This document shows, piece by piece, positions 1 to 14,183 of a DNA stretch of 64,000 bases; within the stretch, counting starts at the first letter, position 1, and each line of letters starts with the position of its first letter. Location of the stretch: contig CM055095.1 of assembly GCA_029204225.1 (NCBI GenBank), forward strand, positions 76,712,471-76,776,470, read 5' to 3'. The notes below the pieces were generated by a model. The model was given only the letters and a program-made list of their open reading frames with translations, was not told where the DNA came from and did not search any database. This DNA is from Diphasiastrum complanatum. Lineage: Eukaryota > Streptophyta > Lycopodiopsida > Lycopodiales > Lycopodiaceae. The translations under genes and the position numbers were made by a program.

Positions 1-33
1 TTGAATAGTTTGCTAGATTGACTACAACATACA

Positions 34-215
34 TTGACGGAAGAACTCATTCATAGTGATGTGCACTCTTTTTCTCAAGTATCTAATTCAAGTGCATTAT
101 TGTATGTATCTTTTATTGATGATTACTCTAGATACACTTGGGTTGAGCTTTTGGATTCCAAAAGTAAGATGTTATTTCCATACAATAATATGCAACAAGC
201 TTTGTTTCTTGCCAA
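34..215 (+). pseudogene. Ty1/copia integrase core fragment
   Basis: The translation contains SDVHSF and then FIDDYSRYTWVELL, the pattern around the first two catalytic aspartates of a Ty1/copia integrase core (D..G then FIDDYSR.TWV). Only about 60 residues remain before the frame is lost. No LTR, primer site or other domain is attached. It lies in the intron downstream of exon h of the starch branching enzyme gene, on the opposite strand. It is a dead fragment; the family call is fairly secure, the lineage is not. Confidence 0.75.
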
Positions 216-1513
216 ATTTGCAAACTAGCATAGGAGACCCTTGGAATTTAAGGACGAAGAAAAGTTTTCCTTTGGGTGCCTATGAACTCTAAAACCTTTG
301 CGTACTAAGAAGTGCCCAAAGCTGTCATCTCAATTTTGTGGACCATGGACGATTATACGAAAAGTCAAAAAGGCTGATTATGAAACTCCCTAATTTTGTT
401 AAAGTTCATCAGTTCTTTCTTGTAGACATACTTAAATTTTGGTTACATGACGAAGACAACCTTGTACATGGCTTGGTCAAGTTGGAACATGTAGATATTA
501 TAGATCATGCATCGGAAGAAGTATTGGAAACACAAGAATGTTGGTTAAGAAAATTGACTGAATTTTCAGTACTTGATTACCGTAGAAAGATGCAACTTGG
601 AATACAAAGAAGAATTACCCAGATTTTGACTAGGTGTTCTATCTAGATTAGTATATTGTTTAAAAAGGTCAAAGGGATGAGTTAATCAGGCATGGCATAA
701 TTGGGCATGAGAGACATGAGGACGAACCACATGTCTTACAAAATTATACGGGCCTAGAATAAGTAAATTTTTATTCCTAACTTCGGAGGTTAGGTTGGTA
801 GCTAGAGTCAAAGGTATGGCTTTAGAGATAAGATGGGAGATAATCCCACTATAGATCAGGAACAATAGAAGACCATTGAGAATCGACTAGTTGGCAACTG
901 GGTGTGACGCTCGTTGGGTGGTGAATCAATCTCGTATTTTATTTAATTTTCTTCTATGTTAATTACCTCTACAAGACCTCGGGATAACCCAATCAGGAGA
1001 TAGAATTTCTAACTAGATAGTTCTAACATAGGAAAACAACTATGAAACCCAAATTCATAGAGAATGAGATTAATAACAACAATATCTCTAGCAATCTATC
1101 TAATATCAAATAACAACCTAAGATTATGCTTGGAAGAGTACAATAATAGAAGCTATGGTTGGTATTGCACTTGGGTACTAAGACTTCATCTAGGATTGCA
1201 CTTGGGTACTGGAACTAGTAGAGTGACATGTTTCAATCAAGTTGATCCATGAGCTATGAATCAACAAAGAAGATGAAAACAAAATCTTCAGGAGTGTCAA
1301 TACCATTCACAAGTGTTCTTAGGGTAAAAATCTGAAGTGAACTCCAGATAGAATTAGCATTATGGATACCAACGATTTGCAAAGTGGTTTGTACAAAGAA
1401 TGTTCAAAGTGAGTTAAGTACAATGAGGCCATAAAAAATAAATCCGAGCAAAATTCAGCGATCCAAATAACAGACATAAATGAGGATGAACAGAAAACTA
1501 GTTCAGTAAATAC
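216..1513. other. intron sequence, nothing firmly recognised
   Basis: This is part of the host intron 3' of exon h. It holds an open frame at 338-646 (plus strand, 102 codons, basic, no motif I recognise) which may be decayed copia sequence continuing from the fragment on its left. The rest is AT-rich with many stops. I found no match to the next expected branching-enzyme exon, which must lie to the left of the window. Confidence 0.5.
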
Positions 1514-1633
1514 CTATGCACCACATCCATCAGTACAAATAATCCGAGCTCATGAGCCCTATCGATCAAGCTTTTAAGATCGTCAGGAGTCCCACAACGG
1601 CTACTTACAGCAAAAAAGTTCGTAACATGGTAT
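1514..1633 (-). CDS. SBE2: SBE2 exon h (start of GH13 barrel, conserved region I)
   Basis: 120 nt, entering with one base that completes the Gly codon of exon g and leaving in phase 2. It encodes [12 protein letters not shown], then [17 protein letters not shown], then LMDVVH, the conserved region I of GH13 enzymes (DVVHSH in family members). The acceptor is CCAG before ATACC and the donor is CATAG followed by GTATTT. The next exon should begin with the rest of a Ser codon and is not visible in 1-1513. Confidence 0.93.
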
Positions 1634-4600
1634 CTGGAAAGTAAAACAAAGACAAATGTTGCTAAAAAGCACAAAGATTGTACCTGCTACGCATCACTTT
1701 GAGAATAAAAATATGTAGAAAAATGTTATTTTAGTATATAGAAAAAACTATCCAGTTTCCAAATCAATATTTCATCAGCTGTGACGGTATTGTATCCAGA
1801 CTATATATTGGTTGATCCATCAAGCCTCAAGGAAGAGCCAGACTAGAACTTCACAGCTTTTCTAGCAAAAGCTGTGAGAAAAGCAAAACAGGGACCTTGA
1901 TGCAACATGCACACTGCGGTCAAGGGAAGATATTTATCATTAAAAATACGGAGTCTATGAGCTAAATTTGTGCTTGTCATGATCTGGAGCTATATCTAAG
2001 TTACAAGGTGCAGTGGTAGTGCTGTATGACAAGGATGAAGAAGCAAAAACTGCATCAATTTTGTTCTTTTGGCCAGTTCTGATTCAGTTTCATCAAAAGA
2101 AATACACTAATAGAAGCTCTACCACAACTCAAGGTAGTATATAAGGTTGCTCGCTGCAATTCCTGTCCCTTGGCATTTAAGCTCTTTCATGCAAGTGGTT
2201 CAATTTTTCAGTTTTCCATTCTAAGCTTCAACATATCTTGACCATGGGACCTCAAATGACAATATTGGAGGTTAAAGAACGCTCTTGTAGAAAAATCACA
2301 CTTCCTTTTGGGACTGTCAAAATGAAACTTTTATATTCTTCAGCAGGTTCTGCTTCCTGACACTAATCTTCCAGACTTAAAGCTCATATACAGATCAAAG
2401 TTAAAAATCAAAGGACGAAAAGATGGAAGACAACATCAAGAATATAGAAATACCCAAAGCTTCCATAATAAGCATGCTCTTGAATGGCCATGAGTTGTAC
2501 AGCATTGTAACCCAGTCTTTTGATGCGAGGAAGAACATCATCACGGAATTCAACATAGGAGTTCACTTTTGGTTCCTGAAAATACAAAAAGATGCTGGTT
2601 GTAACCTCTTGAGATAATATAATAAGAAAATAGAACAAAGGTTCAAGTGAATCATAGTTGCTAGTTCTGGAACGAGGCAAAAAAACCTAAAAACAAAAAC
2701 GTTTTTTGGTTATACATCAATAAAATTCTAAATTTTGAGATTTTTTTGGGGGATTTAGATCTTCATGGGGATCCTTTTAGGGGCCTTCAGGGATACGTAA
2801 AAAACCACAAAATCTAATTAATGAGCCACTGGTCTGTGACAAGGGCAGATAAAGTTCTAAATAGATTGTATGCAAGGATCTGATATTTGTGCAGAGAACT
2901 TCTCTATGCCGAATTCATTTTGAGCTACAAACATCAATGCCCTTCTTTCTGGATAAATTTGCTGAAACTGTGAAAGGTAAAGTCAAACAGTTTTAGTTCA
3001 ACATCTGCAGGATGTTGCGTGCATTCATTTGTCCGTACTTGTCAATGTCATAGTTGCCCATTCTGGAATCTGACAAAATCTGGCCAGGAGATCCATCCCT
3101 CAATTGGTCGCCCTCTTGCAGCTAGGGGCACTCCCCAGAAAATGCTAAAACCAAACTGTCTGGAAATCAGGGACCTGCTATGTTTTCTTTTTTTTTAAAT
3201 TTCAATACTCGTTCCTGAACGTACGGTACAGAACATACAGCAGGTCCCGACATTTTTTGTTGGAACAGATTTCTGAGATGTGAATGTATAAATTGCGCTT
3301 TGGCAGCTCGCAGAGCGAGTCAATCGATTCTTTGTACATAAATCAGTAGCTGCAAGTAAGTATGTGGTTGTTACAACCACTACCCGCCGCAAACCGCCAG
3401 GTGCCGGTACCCAACAGGAACCGAACGTCACATGATCCACCCCGCCGTAGGATCCAATCCAGATGCCATGACCCGGGACCGGTAAAAAGCGAGATCCGAC
3501 CTCCAACCCTGACAGCGTCCCTTACCACTGGCCATCAGCCATCTCCCACCTCAGGCTAGCACTCATCCTGGCTGTGCACAAGCGTCACCATCCACCATCT
3601 CCTAGGTAGATAGAATGAATGGTTAATGAGACCTCCTCTCCTTGTATACCTCCAAGGTAGGACTCTCCAAGCCTAGCACACATCCTAGATCACGACACGT
3701 GGCGACCATGCAGGTCCACGAGTCACTGGTCAAGTCAACGGGCGCAGTCGACGTTCAATTACAAGTTGGGTTTGGGACCCAAGGGAGTTGGGTCCCAAAC
3801 TGTGGTTGACAAAAGCCTATGACCATGCATACAAGAAAAGCCCAACTAGAAGAAACTCCATCAGCTAGTATGTAATAAAGGGATCGATAATCTGATTCAC
3901 TATGTAGTAGCTTTACTCTACCGGTTTTTGAAAACATACCAGAAAATGTTCTTGGACATCAAAGATGTTGCAAATATAATAAACAAAACATGCAAGACCA
4001 AAGGTCACTAACCACCTGTTGAGTGTTTTCGACACTTTCGATATTCCTTGTGCTTATTCTATGATCTCAGATGACTTGATCTCTCTAAATATTTGATTTT
4101 GTACTTCTCAGCAAAATTGCAACATTATCTGATTTAAAGTTTGACACGCTTTCACAGCTCAACTAGTGGTATGATGTAGCACATCTTCATTTGCTGCAAA
4201 ATTCAGCCCAACACATGCTATATCACTTTTGTAATAATTTAACACACTTCAGAACAAACACTTTGTGACCTGAAGTTTGCAGAAGATCAAAGCCATCAAT
4301 TGCTTGGATTTTTCAGTCCGCAATCCCTAAATTTTGCTCAGATGCACGTCATTCATGAATGGTAGTTTGTCCCTAAAATTTTCAGATCAAGTTACCACCT
4401 TCTTGGTGTTAGAGAAAAACACGGAGTATGGGTTTAGTGGTATGGATCCACAGCTTTTTATCCATGTTATTGGTACCCTCCCCCCCGCCCCCCACTGATT
4501 TCCTTGAAATCATTGTCGTATCTGGCTTTCCATCTTTTTGGTGCCGTAACATTATGCACCCAACCCATTGAATTTACAACCCCATGAAACCAGATGATTT

Positions 4601-7600
4601 AGTCAGCATCATGATTGGCTTTGTTAGCTTAGTTGTATCATCTATGAAGCAATTTTCATGGCTGCCTTGATTAGAGTCAGAATCCAGACAACACTCTACT
4701 GTATAGAATATTTAGGGCGATTATTGGGGTGTTCAAGTCCAAGAAAGAGAGAGTATATTGTTACTCTGCATTTGATCCAGCACCGTGACATGTCAATGAT
4801 TGTATGTCAACAACTCTGTAACCTGCATCTTACAATGGTTCACATCATTTATGTCATAGCATTACAATAGCAAGTGATAGATCATTCCAAATTATATATC
4901 ATATTTCTAAGATAACCACTAGCACCATCCAAGGAAATCCACTTTTTTAAGCTAGACGTTGATACGTTGGAGGTTGTCATCACTGAGAGTGGATTGCACA
5001 GGTATTAGATTAGAAGACTTTTTAACCTTCAAATTCTCATAATGTGGTTTTGATAATTCATCTCAAAAGGATCTGTAGAAACATATTGATAAATTGTTTA
5101 GATTTTGTCAATTGAGAACTTAGAGAGGTGAAAACAGCAAATACCAAGGCGATGGTCTTTACATAACTCCCCCTACAGGCACAAGAAGCATATGAGCACA
5201 ATACTTAGAGATGGTTTTACATATGTATGTCTTTCTGCGCTCTTTATAGGACCATCTTCAGCAAGAGGCAGGCATCCATCAGTCCACTAGAGAAGTTCTA
5301 GTGTTATCTAATCTATATGGAGCAGTTATGCTTTCAGAAGTACATCTAAGACATGAAGACAAGGTGTCACTATTTTGCTAATTTGGTCACACCCACAATG
5401 ATGTATGCATGAACAGTACGAACCAATAGACTCCTGGTGTTATAACTCTACTTACTACAAACCTCTAGGTGCTGGTTAACCACAAGAGACCGAACGATTC
5501 AAGTTCCACCCCGCCATAGGACCTGATCTGGGTCCACCCTCTGTGCCCTGGCCTGTGACCATATCAAGCGGGATCCAACCTCCATCCTAGACAGTGTCCC
5601 ATACCACTGCCTAGGTTCTCAGCCATCTCCTGCCTCAACCTAGCACTCATCCTGGCCGTGCACACGCTCTCCATCCACTTTCTCCTAGGTAGATAGAATG
5701 GATGGCAAATGAGTCCTCCTTCCCTTGTATACTTCCAAGGAGAAAGACTCCAAGCCATGTGCACACCTAGATCATGACACGTGGCAACCATGCAGGTTCA
5801 CGAGTCACTAGTCAAGTCTACAGGCCCAGTCATTGTGTAGTCTCAAGTTTGGATTTGGGACCCAAGGGAGTTGGGTCCCTAACATTCCCTTCTCCTTGGA
5901 AAATTCCTTATCTGAGGAAGAAAATCTGGGAATCTCAGTCTAAGGTCATGTTCTTTTTCCCAAGTATCATCTTCCTAGGAACTTCCTTTCCACGAACAAA
6001 CCAAGTACTCAGTTACCTGCCGGTTTTTGAGCCCACGTTGACGTACATCAACAATGGCCTGTGGTTCCGTAGGTACAAAGGATGTCAGGTCCTCAAGCTG
6101 ACCTAAGTCCTCCTGAACTATCAAGTCATCCTTTCCACCAAGTCGTTCCTTTAAACGACTAATGTGAAAAACGGGATGTACCTTAACATCGGGAAGTTCC
6201 AGCTGATAAGCATTACGATGAAGTTTCCTTACTATACGGAATGGACCTGTATAACGAGGTGAGAACTTAGGACATTTTCCAATCTTTAGTACCTTAGAGT
6301 CTTTTGGGATTCTAAGATATACCCAAGCCCCCTCCTCATAGACCCTAGGTTGTCGCTTTATTGGCGTAAAACTGGGCTCTATCCTGAGCCATGTTTACGT
6401 TCTCGCGAGCAACAAGCAACATTTCTTGCATATCATGCAAGAAATCTACTGCTGCTTCAACCTTTAGGCCTTTGAAGCCCACTGAAATGGGAGCCCTCCA
6501 TACATCAGAGAAAATGGACTAAAACCCGTCATTGAGTGCTTTGCGCTGTTATACGCAAACTCAATCATTGGAAGGTACCTTTCCCAATCCGACTGTCTCC
6601 TGGAAACATATGCTCAAAGCATATCTTCCATAGACTGGTTCGTCCTCTTTGTCTGACCATCCGATTCAGGATGATTTGATGACCCCATACTTAACGTGGT
6701 CTCTAATTACTCAAAGACCGTCTGCCAAAATTGGCTAGTGAACTTAGGATCTCGATCACTAACAATGTCATTCGGCAAACCAAACAACTTGAACAACTTT
6801 TCAACGAAAAGCTGAGCAAGTTCAGAAGCTTTGACAGTTTGCTTGGTTGGTATGAATTGCGCCATTTTGGTTAACCTGTCAACTATAACCCAAATAGCAT
6901 CATTTTGCTTCCCCGTCCGAGGTAGCCCAACCACAAAGTCCATGGAAATACTTTCCCACTTTCTTTCGAGAATTTCCAAGGGCATTAGCAAACCAGCTGC
7001 CTTAAGTCTTTCAGCTTTATTAACCTGGCATTGTCCACACTTGCGAACATATGCCTCCACTTGACTTTTTAAGTTTGGCCAATAAAAGTTCCTTATTATT
7101 AAGTCAAGCGTCCTTTGTGACCCAGGGTGCCCTGCACACGGGCTGTCATGACACTCATGCAGGATTTGGGCCCTAATGTCATCATTTTCTGGCACACAAA
7201 CCTTTCCATTCTGGAAAAGTAACCCATTCCTTATGGAATAGTCTCTTAATATTTAGTCATGAGGAGAAATCTTGGAATCCTGCATTCCAAGCTCATCACT
7301 AGATCTAGAAGAACCCGCCAGGTCGTCTAGGCAAATACGACCAAAGTACCTATCGGTCTTACACAAATCTCTTAAGGACAAATATAACTCAAATTGGATC
7401 TTAGAAAAGCTTAATTGATTAACCTCTCCAATCCGGCTTACGGCATCCGTGAGACTATTAGAAGTGCCCTTCCAGTACTCAATGTCATAATGAAATTCTT
7501 GGAGCACCTCTGACCATAGTTACTGACCGCATGGTACTTTAACGCTTGATGGTCAATAACTATGGTAAACTGGGAGCCATCCAAATAATGTCTCCAAACT

Positions 7601-10600
7601 TTCAGGGCATGAATCACAGCAAAAAGCTCCTTGTCATAGGTGGAATACCACCTTTGAGCAGGATCTAACTTCTTGCTTTCAAAAGCAACCGGTCTACCAT
7701 CCTGATATAGGACTGCACCTATAGCATAGTCAGTGGCATCCGTCTCAAGCACAAAAGGCTTGTTAGGATCCACTATGTGTAAAATAGATTCAACTCTTCA
7801 ATCCAAGTAACCGAAGGACCGAACTTACTGTGCCGGCTAACTCTCTTAGCCCCTTAGAGGACATTTGTCAAGGCCAATGCAATTAATGCATAGCGCAAGA
7901 TGAATCTATGAAAAACCCCGTAAAGCCCAAAAAGGACTTAACCTCTCGGTTTGTTTTAGGGATTGGCCATTCATGAACTTGTCAGACTTTATTTGGGTCA
8001 ATTTCCAACCCATGGTCCGAAATAACTTGACCGAGATAAAGGAATCTCTTCTGGAAGAAAACACATTTGGATTCTTTGGCAAAATGCTTCTCTTGTCTAA
8101 GTAACTATAAGACGGTCCTGAGATGCTCCTCATGCTCCTCCAAAGTCTTACTATAGATGAGAATATCATCTAAGTAAACTATGACGAACTTTCCTAGATA
8201 TGGACAAAGAAGATCGTTCATCATCTGCTGGAAAGTTGCTGGAGCATTTGTCAAACCAAAACAATAAAACCAGAAACTCATAATGGTCCATACCTAGTTC
8301 TAAACCCGGTTTTTTCAACATCCTCAGTCTTTATACGAATTTTATGATACCCTGATCTCAATCGATTTTGGTGAAGTACCTTGCACCATGTAATCGATCA
8401 ACCAGCTCATCCATTCGCGGCAAACGATCATGGTTTTTAATCGTTAACTTGTTTAATTTCTTAAAGACGAGTACCTCCATCTTTTTTATGAACTAGGAGC
8501 ACAGGTGCCCCCCAAGGAGATTTACTAGGCCTTACATGGCCCATCTTAAGGTGATTTTGCAGTTGCCTATAAACCTCATCCTCTTCAGTAGTACTCATCC
8601 TATAAGGATACAATGATATAAGAGAACTACCAGGAATTAGTTTAATACCATGGTCCACAACCCTAGAAGAGGGAAGACCCTCAGGAAGCTGCTCAGGAAA
8701 CACATCGTTAAATTCTTGCCTAAGTTTCCTAAAGATTTCACCTTCTGGTGAATTTTCCTGCTTTAGGTTATTAGACATTAATTCCATTTGGAGATTGTAA
8801 AATTGCAAATTACATTCTTCATGATAGGTAAAATCTTTTAACCAACATAAGTAAGAATTACAATCCACAACATCCATACATTTAACTGTTTCTAAAGCAG
8901 AAAGCATATAAGGAGTAGAAATATCAACATTTCCATTTAATTCTATGAGTGAGCCGTTATGCAAGAACGACAAACTGTGAGTTACATAGTTTTTCTTCAT
9001 AGCCTTGTTCCTCTCATAGAACCACTCCTTTCCAAGTATTACATCTACCCTATCTAGATTCATAATGTGAAAGTCTAATTTATCCTTATAGGCTTGTATT
9101 TGAATCAGTAGACGTGGGACTATCCGGTCCCAAACTTGGCTTTCCGTCGCCTTAAAGGCCTTACAAAGGTCCTCCCAATTCTTAGGAACACTCAGGATTA
9201 CCCCTCAAATCTTGCCACCACGTGAAAGCTTTACCTCGCCGGTACATGACGGCTAGATTGATCTTGTTGTCAAGTGCATGGAAAAGTGCGAATTCCATCG
9301 ATCGATCCATGGCAACACTACCTCCGAACTTATATCCTTCTTTTCCCCAGCAAAAATCTCAGTGGTGAACAAGGGTTGCAATAGCTGCCTTAACTGCGTC
9401 AACTCCTTCAAATCATGCTGATCCCGAGAGTTTTTTGATTGCAAATCAACAATCTGCTGTTGTAGATTGTTAATTGCAAGCAATAAAGAATCGGAATCCA
9501 TGGTAAAGGTAGATGCCGTTACCTCATGAGCATGAGACGTAGGCTGTGTGGTAGGATTAGGATCCATATCTCAAGAGCAAGAGAAGAAGAAGGATGCACC
9601 ACCACCTCCACCTCATCTTCTCATGAAAACTTGCATAGGAGAGGCATGCCTCCCTCTTCATACTTGCCTACCCACTGCCATGTGGCGTTACCTTGCCACC
9701 TAGGCCTCCACATAAGCTATCCTGGCCACCTACCAGCAAACCTGCCAGTTGGCGGCAGCCTTCATCCCCCAGCCCCCCCCAACGCTGGTTTTCTCTCTCC
9801 TCTGCCTGCGGACAGACCCTTCTTTGCTGCAGGTCAGCGGAACTAGAAAGAAAACCACCTCTTTTCTTTTAAAGAAAAAACGTGGGGGTTCCGCGGAATA
9901 GCAGTTCGCTACTCTGAAACTGAGTGGAACTGGGATCTGCAGCAGTCTGCCACCTGTCCAGTCCTGGACAGTGCCACGTGGCAGGGTTCCGCTAAGTCCA
10001 GACTGTTTTTTTTTAAATCCATTAAAAAACTCGAAAAACAGCACAAAGAAGGAAACGGAAAAGTGTGTAAAAAACACATTTCTTTCCCAAATTGAATTCC
10101 CTCAAATGATTCGAAATTTACCAGAAATCAACTACGGATCAACGCACCTGCTTTCAGCATGCAGTGGCTCTGATACCATATGTTATAACTCTACTTACTG
10201 CAAACCTCCAGGTGCCGGTTAACCACAAGAGACCGAACGATTCACGTTCCATCCAGCCATAGGACCTAATCCGGGTCCACCCTCCGTGCCCTAGCCTGTG
10301 ACCCTATCAAGCGAGATCCAACCTCCATCCTAGACAATGTCCCGTACCATTGCCTAGGCTCTCAGCCATCTCCTGCCTCAAGCTAGCACTCATCCTGGCC
10401 GTGCACACGCTCTCCATCCACCTTCTCCTAGGTAGATAGAATGGATGGCAAATGAGTCCTCCTCCCCTTGTATACTTCCAAGGAGAGAGACTCCAAGCCA
10501 TGTGCACATCTAGATCATGACACGTGGCAACCCTGCAGGTTCACGAGTCACCGGTCAAGTCTACAGGCCCACCCGTCATTGTTCGATGACTTGCGCGTAT

Positions 10601-13600
10601 GGTTTGATTATGCCACCTCCTTATATACCATCAAAAAACTGAACACATGTAAAGCCAATGATATAGATTATCTTGAATCTGAGTTATTAATCTATGCTGC
10701 TGATTTGTTATCCACTCTCTTAGCCACCTTACTCAATCAAGCCGTTGTTACTAGTTTCCCCTCTTCTTGGTGTGCTAATATCATTCATCCTATACACAAA
10801 AATGGTGATCCTATGAATCCTGGTAATTATCAGACTCTTATGATTGGGCACATGATTGTGAGGCTTTATGGTACTATTCTATAGTCAGTTGTAAGTACTG
10901 AGGCAAAGACTAGGAGACTACATGCCATGGGCCAGGCTGGGTTTAGAGTCCACTATTCCACTACAGATCATATCTTTACTCTCAGAGCCATCATTGAGGA
11001 AACTCGACACAAGAGAGAGCAAGTTTATTATTGCTTTGTGAATTTCAGGAAAGCCTTTGACTCTATCCCACGCTCCCTACTTATCCAGTGCATACGAGAC
11101 CTTGGGTTTTCTGATGACAGAGTTCTAGCAGTGATGGCGCTCAATGAGAGAGTATCAAGGATCCCATGTCTACCACGTTACCTATGTTTTGCATTATCAC
11201 ATGGTCTTAGATTCATATTGGGACAGTTTCATGTCTCTTTACACTAGCTTCAGATTGAGATTGGGCGATTTCAGGGGACCCCACAAGAGAACAAGATCTG
11301 CCGGTTATGTTCCCTAGGCGTTGTGGAGACACTTTATCTTCATGTGCCCAGCCTATAATGAGTTTCGTGGGAGATCCTATTGTTTGTTTAGAGACGCACC
11401 AGTCACCTTGAGCTCACTTGTTACCTACGAGGATCCACGATGTGTCGCACTTACGATACGAGAGATGCTTCTATTGCGACGAGAAAATTGTAAGTTGTGC
11501 TCTAGGTAAAACTGCAAAACTCGCATTCAATCAACATCAACATCTAACAAACAAGACCATAAAAAACAGAAGAAATTGTTGAAATGACTAACCGTGCTAC
11601 TCATGCCAACATGTGCCTCATAGATACGAAGAGAGTCAGGGCGTCTTGGACTTTTATGTTGAAATTTGTACTTCTCCTGTGAAAAGAAAAGGCCTCAATG
11701 AAATAGGAAGACATCATTACAAAACTTTGCTCAATAAATGTTTAAAGACCATAACTAGGAATTATTTTTTCCCTAAGCATCAAAACAACATTGAAAATCC
11801 TACAACGGGCTATTGAGAACCTTTCCCTAGCATTAAAAATTAAATTTAAAACTTCCATTAAAAGTTTCACTTGAGTAGTCTTGAACTCACCACAATGTGA
11901 TAGAATATTTGAATATTATAATTGTGGAATACGTGAAATATATGGAAGATATATGTCCACATGGTGAAATGAGAATTGAATTTGATATTGTTCATGCCAT
12001 CAACAAGGCACTTGCTTTTAGAGGAATTTTAATTAAAGCTAAATCACCATAAAGAAACTTTAGTCTACACTTTTGAGTGTTTAAATAATGCCAACCAAGA
12101 GAAAGTTTAAGGTTTATAGAAGGTCATGTGGTTCATGGATCTTAGTTAGAACCAAATTTGGAGGGAGGAGGCTCAAAACTAATTGAGGAGAGATTTAAGC
12201 TAGAAATAGGGTTCTTTAAAGAATAAGAAACACCTATAATTGCAAGTGGCCTCACCGTATACCTAGAGCCTAGTAGAGGTTGGGTTTATTTAAGGTGCAA
12301 CAATGTACTAGAACTCAATGAAACACGTGGAGCTAGAGTAGTGAGAACTTATAGCTTACTTTATATTGCATGAACTCAACCATCTCATAATCTTCAATCA
12401 TTTGAATCTTGTGGAGAGATACAATCGAATTTAGTTCCTATGTCTTCAGAATATCAATGTCTTTTTACATCAACCATTGCATTGATCTCCCTTATAGATC
12501 CTCTCTTGACGTCCATCCACGTTTGTCCCTGATTGTCCCAAATTGAACGTTCTACGTTTCTTCCCAAATTTCTGAAATCATCCAAGCTGGTTTTGTTGTA
12601 GTGAATATTAATCCTCTTATTATTTCAATATGTTTATTGATAAAATAATCATCGCGCAACACATGTATGTATAGATTACCCAACCTTTATTAAGAGTACT
12701 ATGGAAATTGATATCATATGCCTCGAAAACATAATATATTTACCCCTTTGGTGGTTCCTTTATTGTTTTAAAAAACTGGTCAGGGGACAAATGAGAAGCG
12801 GTAGCCATGAAATGTGCATATTCTTAGAATTTGAGGACGCTAGACATAGGAGGGAGAGAGTATATTGCTGCTTTGTTAACTTTAGGAAGGCCATTGACTC
12901 CATTCCGCGATCTTTGCTTATCCAAAGATTGCGCATTTTGGGTTTTTCCACAAATATGGTGCTAACTCTCATGGCACTCTACGAGAGAGTGTTGGGGCGT
13001 TTTGGGAGGGATACAGGCATCTCAAAATGGATTTGAAGCACCATAGGGGTAAAACAAGGATGTTCCCTCTCACCCAGTCTCTTCGGATTATACATTGATG
13101 AGCACAAGATCCTGACTTCTAAAAGTCACTTTTTTAATGCTGCAAGGGGCTGGAAAAATTAGGAAAAAAGGCTGCCTAGTCTTGGGGGGCACAGTTAGGT
13201 GCCTGATCAGCAAGCGGACAATCTTGTAATTGGTGTCTGATGCATCACTCTCTTAGAATGGCAAGAAACATTCAATTTCAGAATGCTACTAATTTAGTTC
13301 TCCAGCTGAACATGTCCGATGAAGAACATATATCCGGCTTTGAAAACAGCCCCCGGCTAGTGCATGACGAAGAACATAGCCCAAGTAATTGCGTATTGAT
13401 AAAGAACCTTGAATCCTATTCAGTGGTTCATTACTAAGAAGAAAATGTTGATCTAGGTACCAGCATACCTTCGAGAGACTAAGTATAAAGTAGGTAGTTT
13501 ATTCGTATGTTGAATTAGACCTCACAAGCAAACCTTTTAAGATTGGTTTTACTGCAATATCCAGCCACAGTCCACGTCCAAGGGACGCTTACTTGCTCTT

Positions 13601-14038
13601 AATGGACATAGCCACAGCGGGAATAAAATCAGAAGTTGTAGCCAAAAACTTATATCATGAATAAACCATCATTAAGGCAGAGTTTACTCGAGAATTTATA
13701 TATGGAGCGCCATAAAAAATCGAAAGCTAGCTAGGTTAGAATCTTTATAGGTAGAGTTTTATCAACAAAGACCTTGAAAAAGTTCTGCTTGCCATCATGA
13801 AAGAAAAGAAGGCAACTTGAGCAACAAGAGACTGCTCACATTGTCTGGAGGGTCGTAGTATATTCCATTGTAGGGAATCTCACCAGGAGCTTGTACGGCA
13901 AACTTTATCCATGCCGGGATAGAGTCTTTCCATCCCGATGGAGTATTCATGTGAATCTGTCATTTGAAAATGCATCAGTATATGACAAAAGCCCCCCCAA
14001 TCAAGTTTGTTCATAGTTGATTGGCTTTATTTTACGAT

Positions 14039-14111
<73 letters not shown>

Positions 14112-14148
14112 GGTGTACAAAGAAGGTGATCCCATGAGGCCAAACAAT

Positions 14149-14183
<35 letters not shown>

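Larger units (their letters stand above)
5438..10573 (-). mobile_element. Gypsy-1: decayed Ty3/gypsy retrotransposon
   Basis: The 3' LTR is 5438-5884 (TGTTA...TAACA). The 5' LTR starts at 10181 and is cut at about 10573 by a LINE. The internal region holds gag, protease, RT, RNase H and integrase in gypsy order on the minus strand, all broken by stops and frameshifts. A primer site for initiator tRNA-Met abuts the 5' LTR, and a purine tract abuts the 3' LTR. It lies in SBE2 intron f-g in the same direction as the host gene. The LTRs differ at many positions, more than in the other two gypsy elements here, so it is the oldest of the three. Confidence 0.9.

Noticed and set aside
1-1513. The next SBE2 exon (after DVVH)
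   Set aside because: No minus-strand match to the expected ASNNTLDGLN-type region was found.
3195-3559. Open frames over the solo LTR
   Set aside because: They overlap LTR sequence shared with other copies and have no protein motif.
14041-14108. CRISPR-like or satellite array
   Set aside because: It is a plain dinucleotide microsatellite without spacers.
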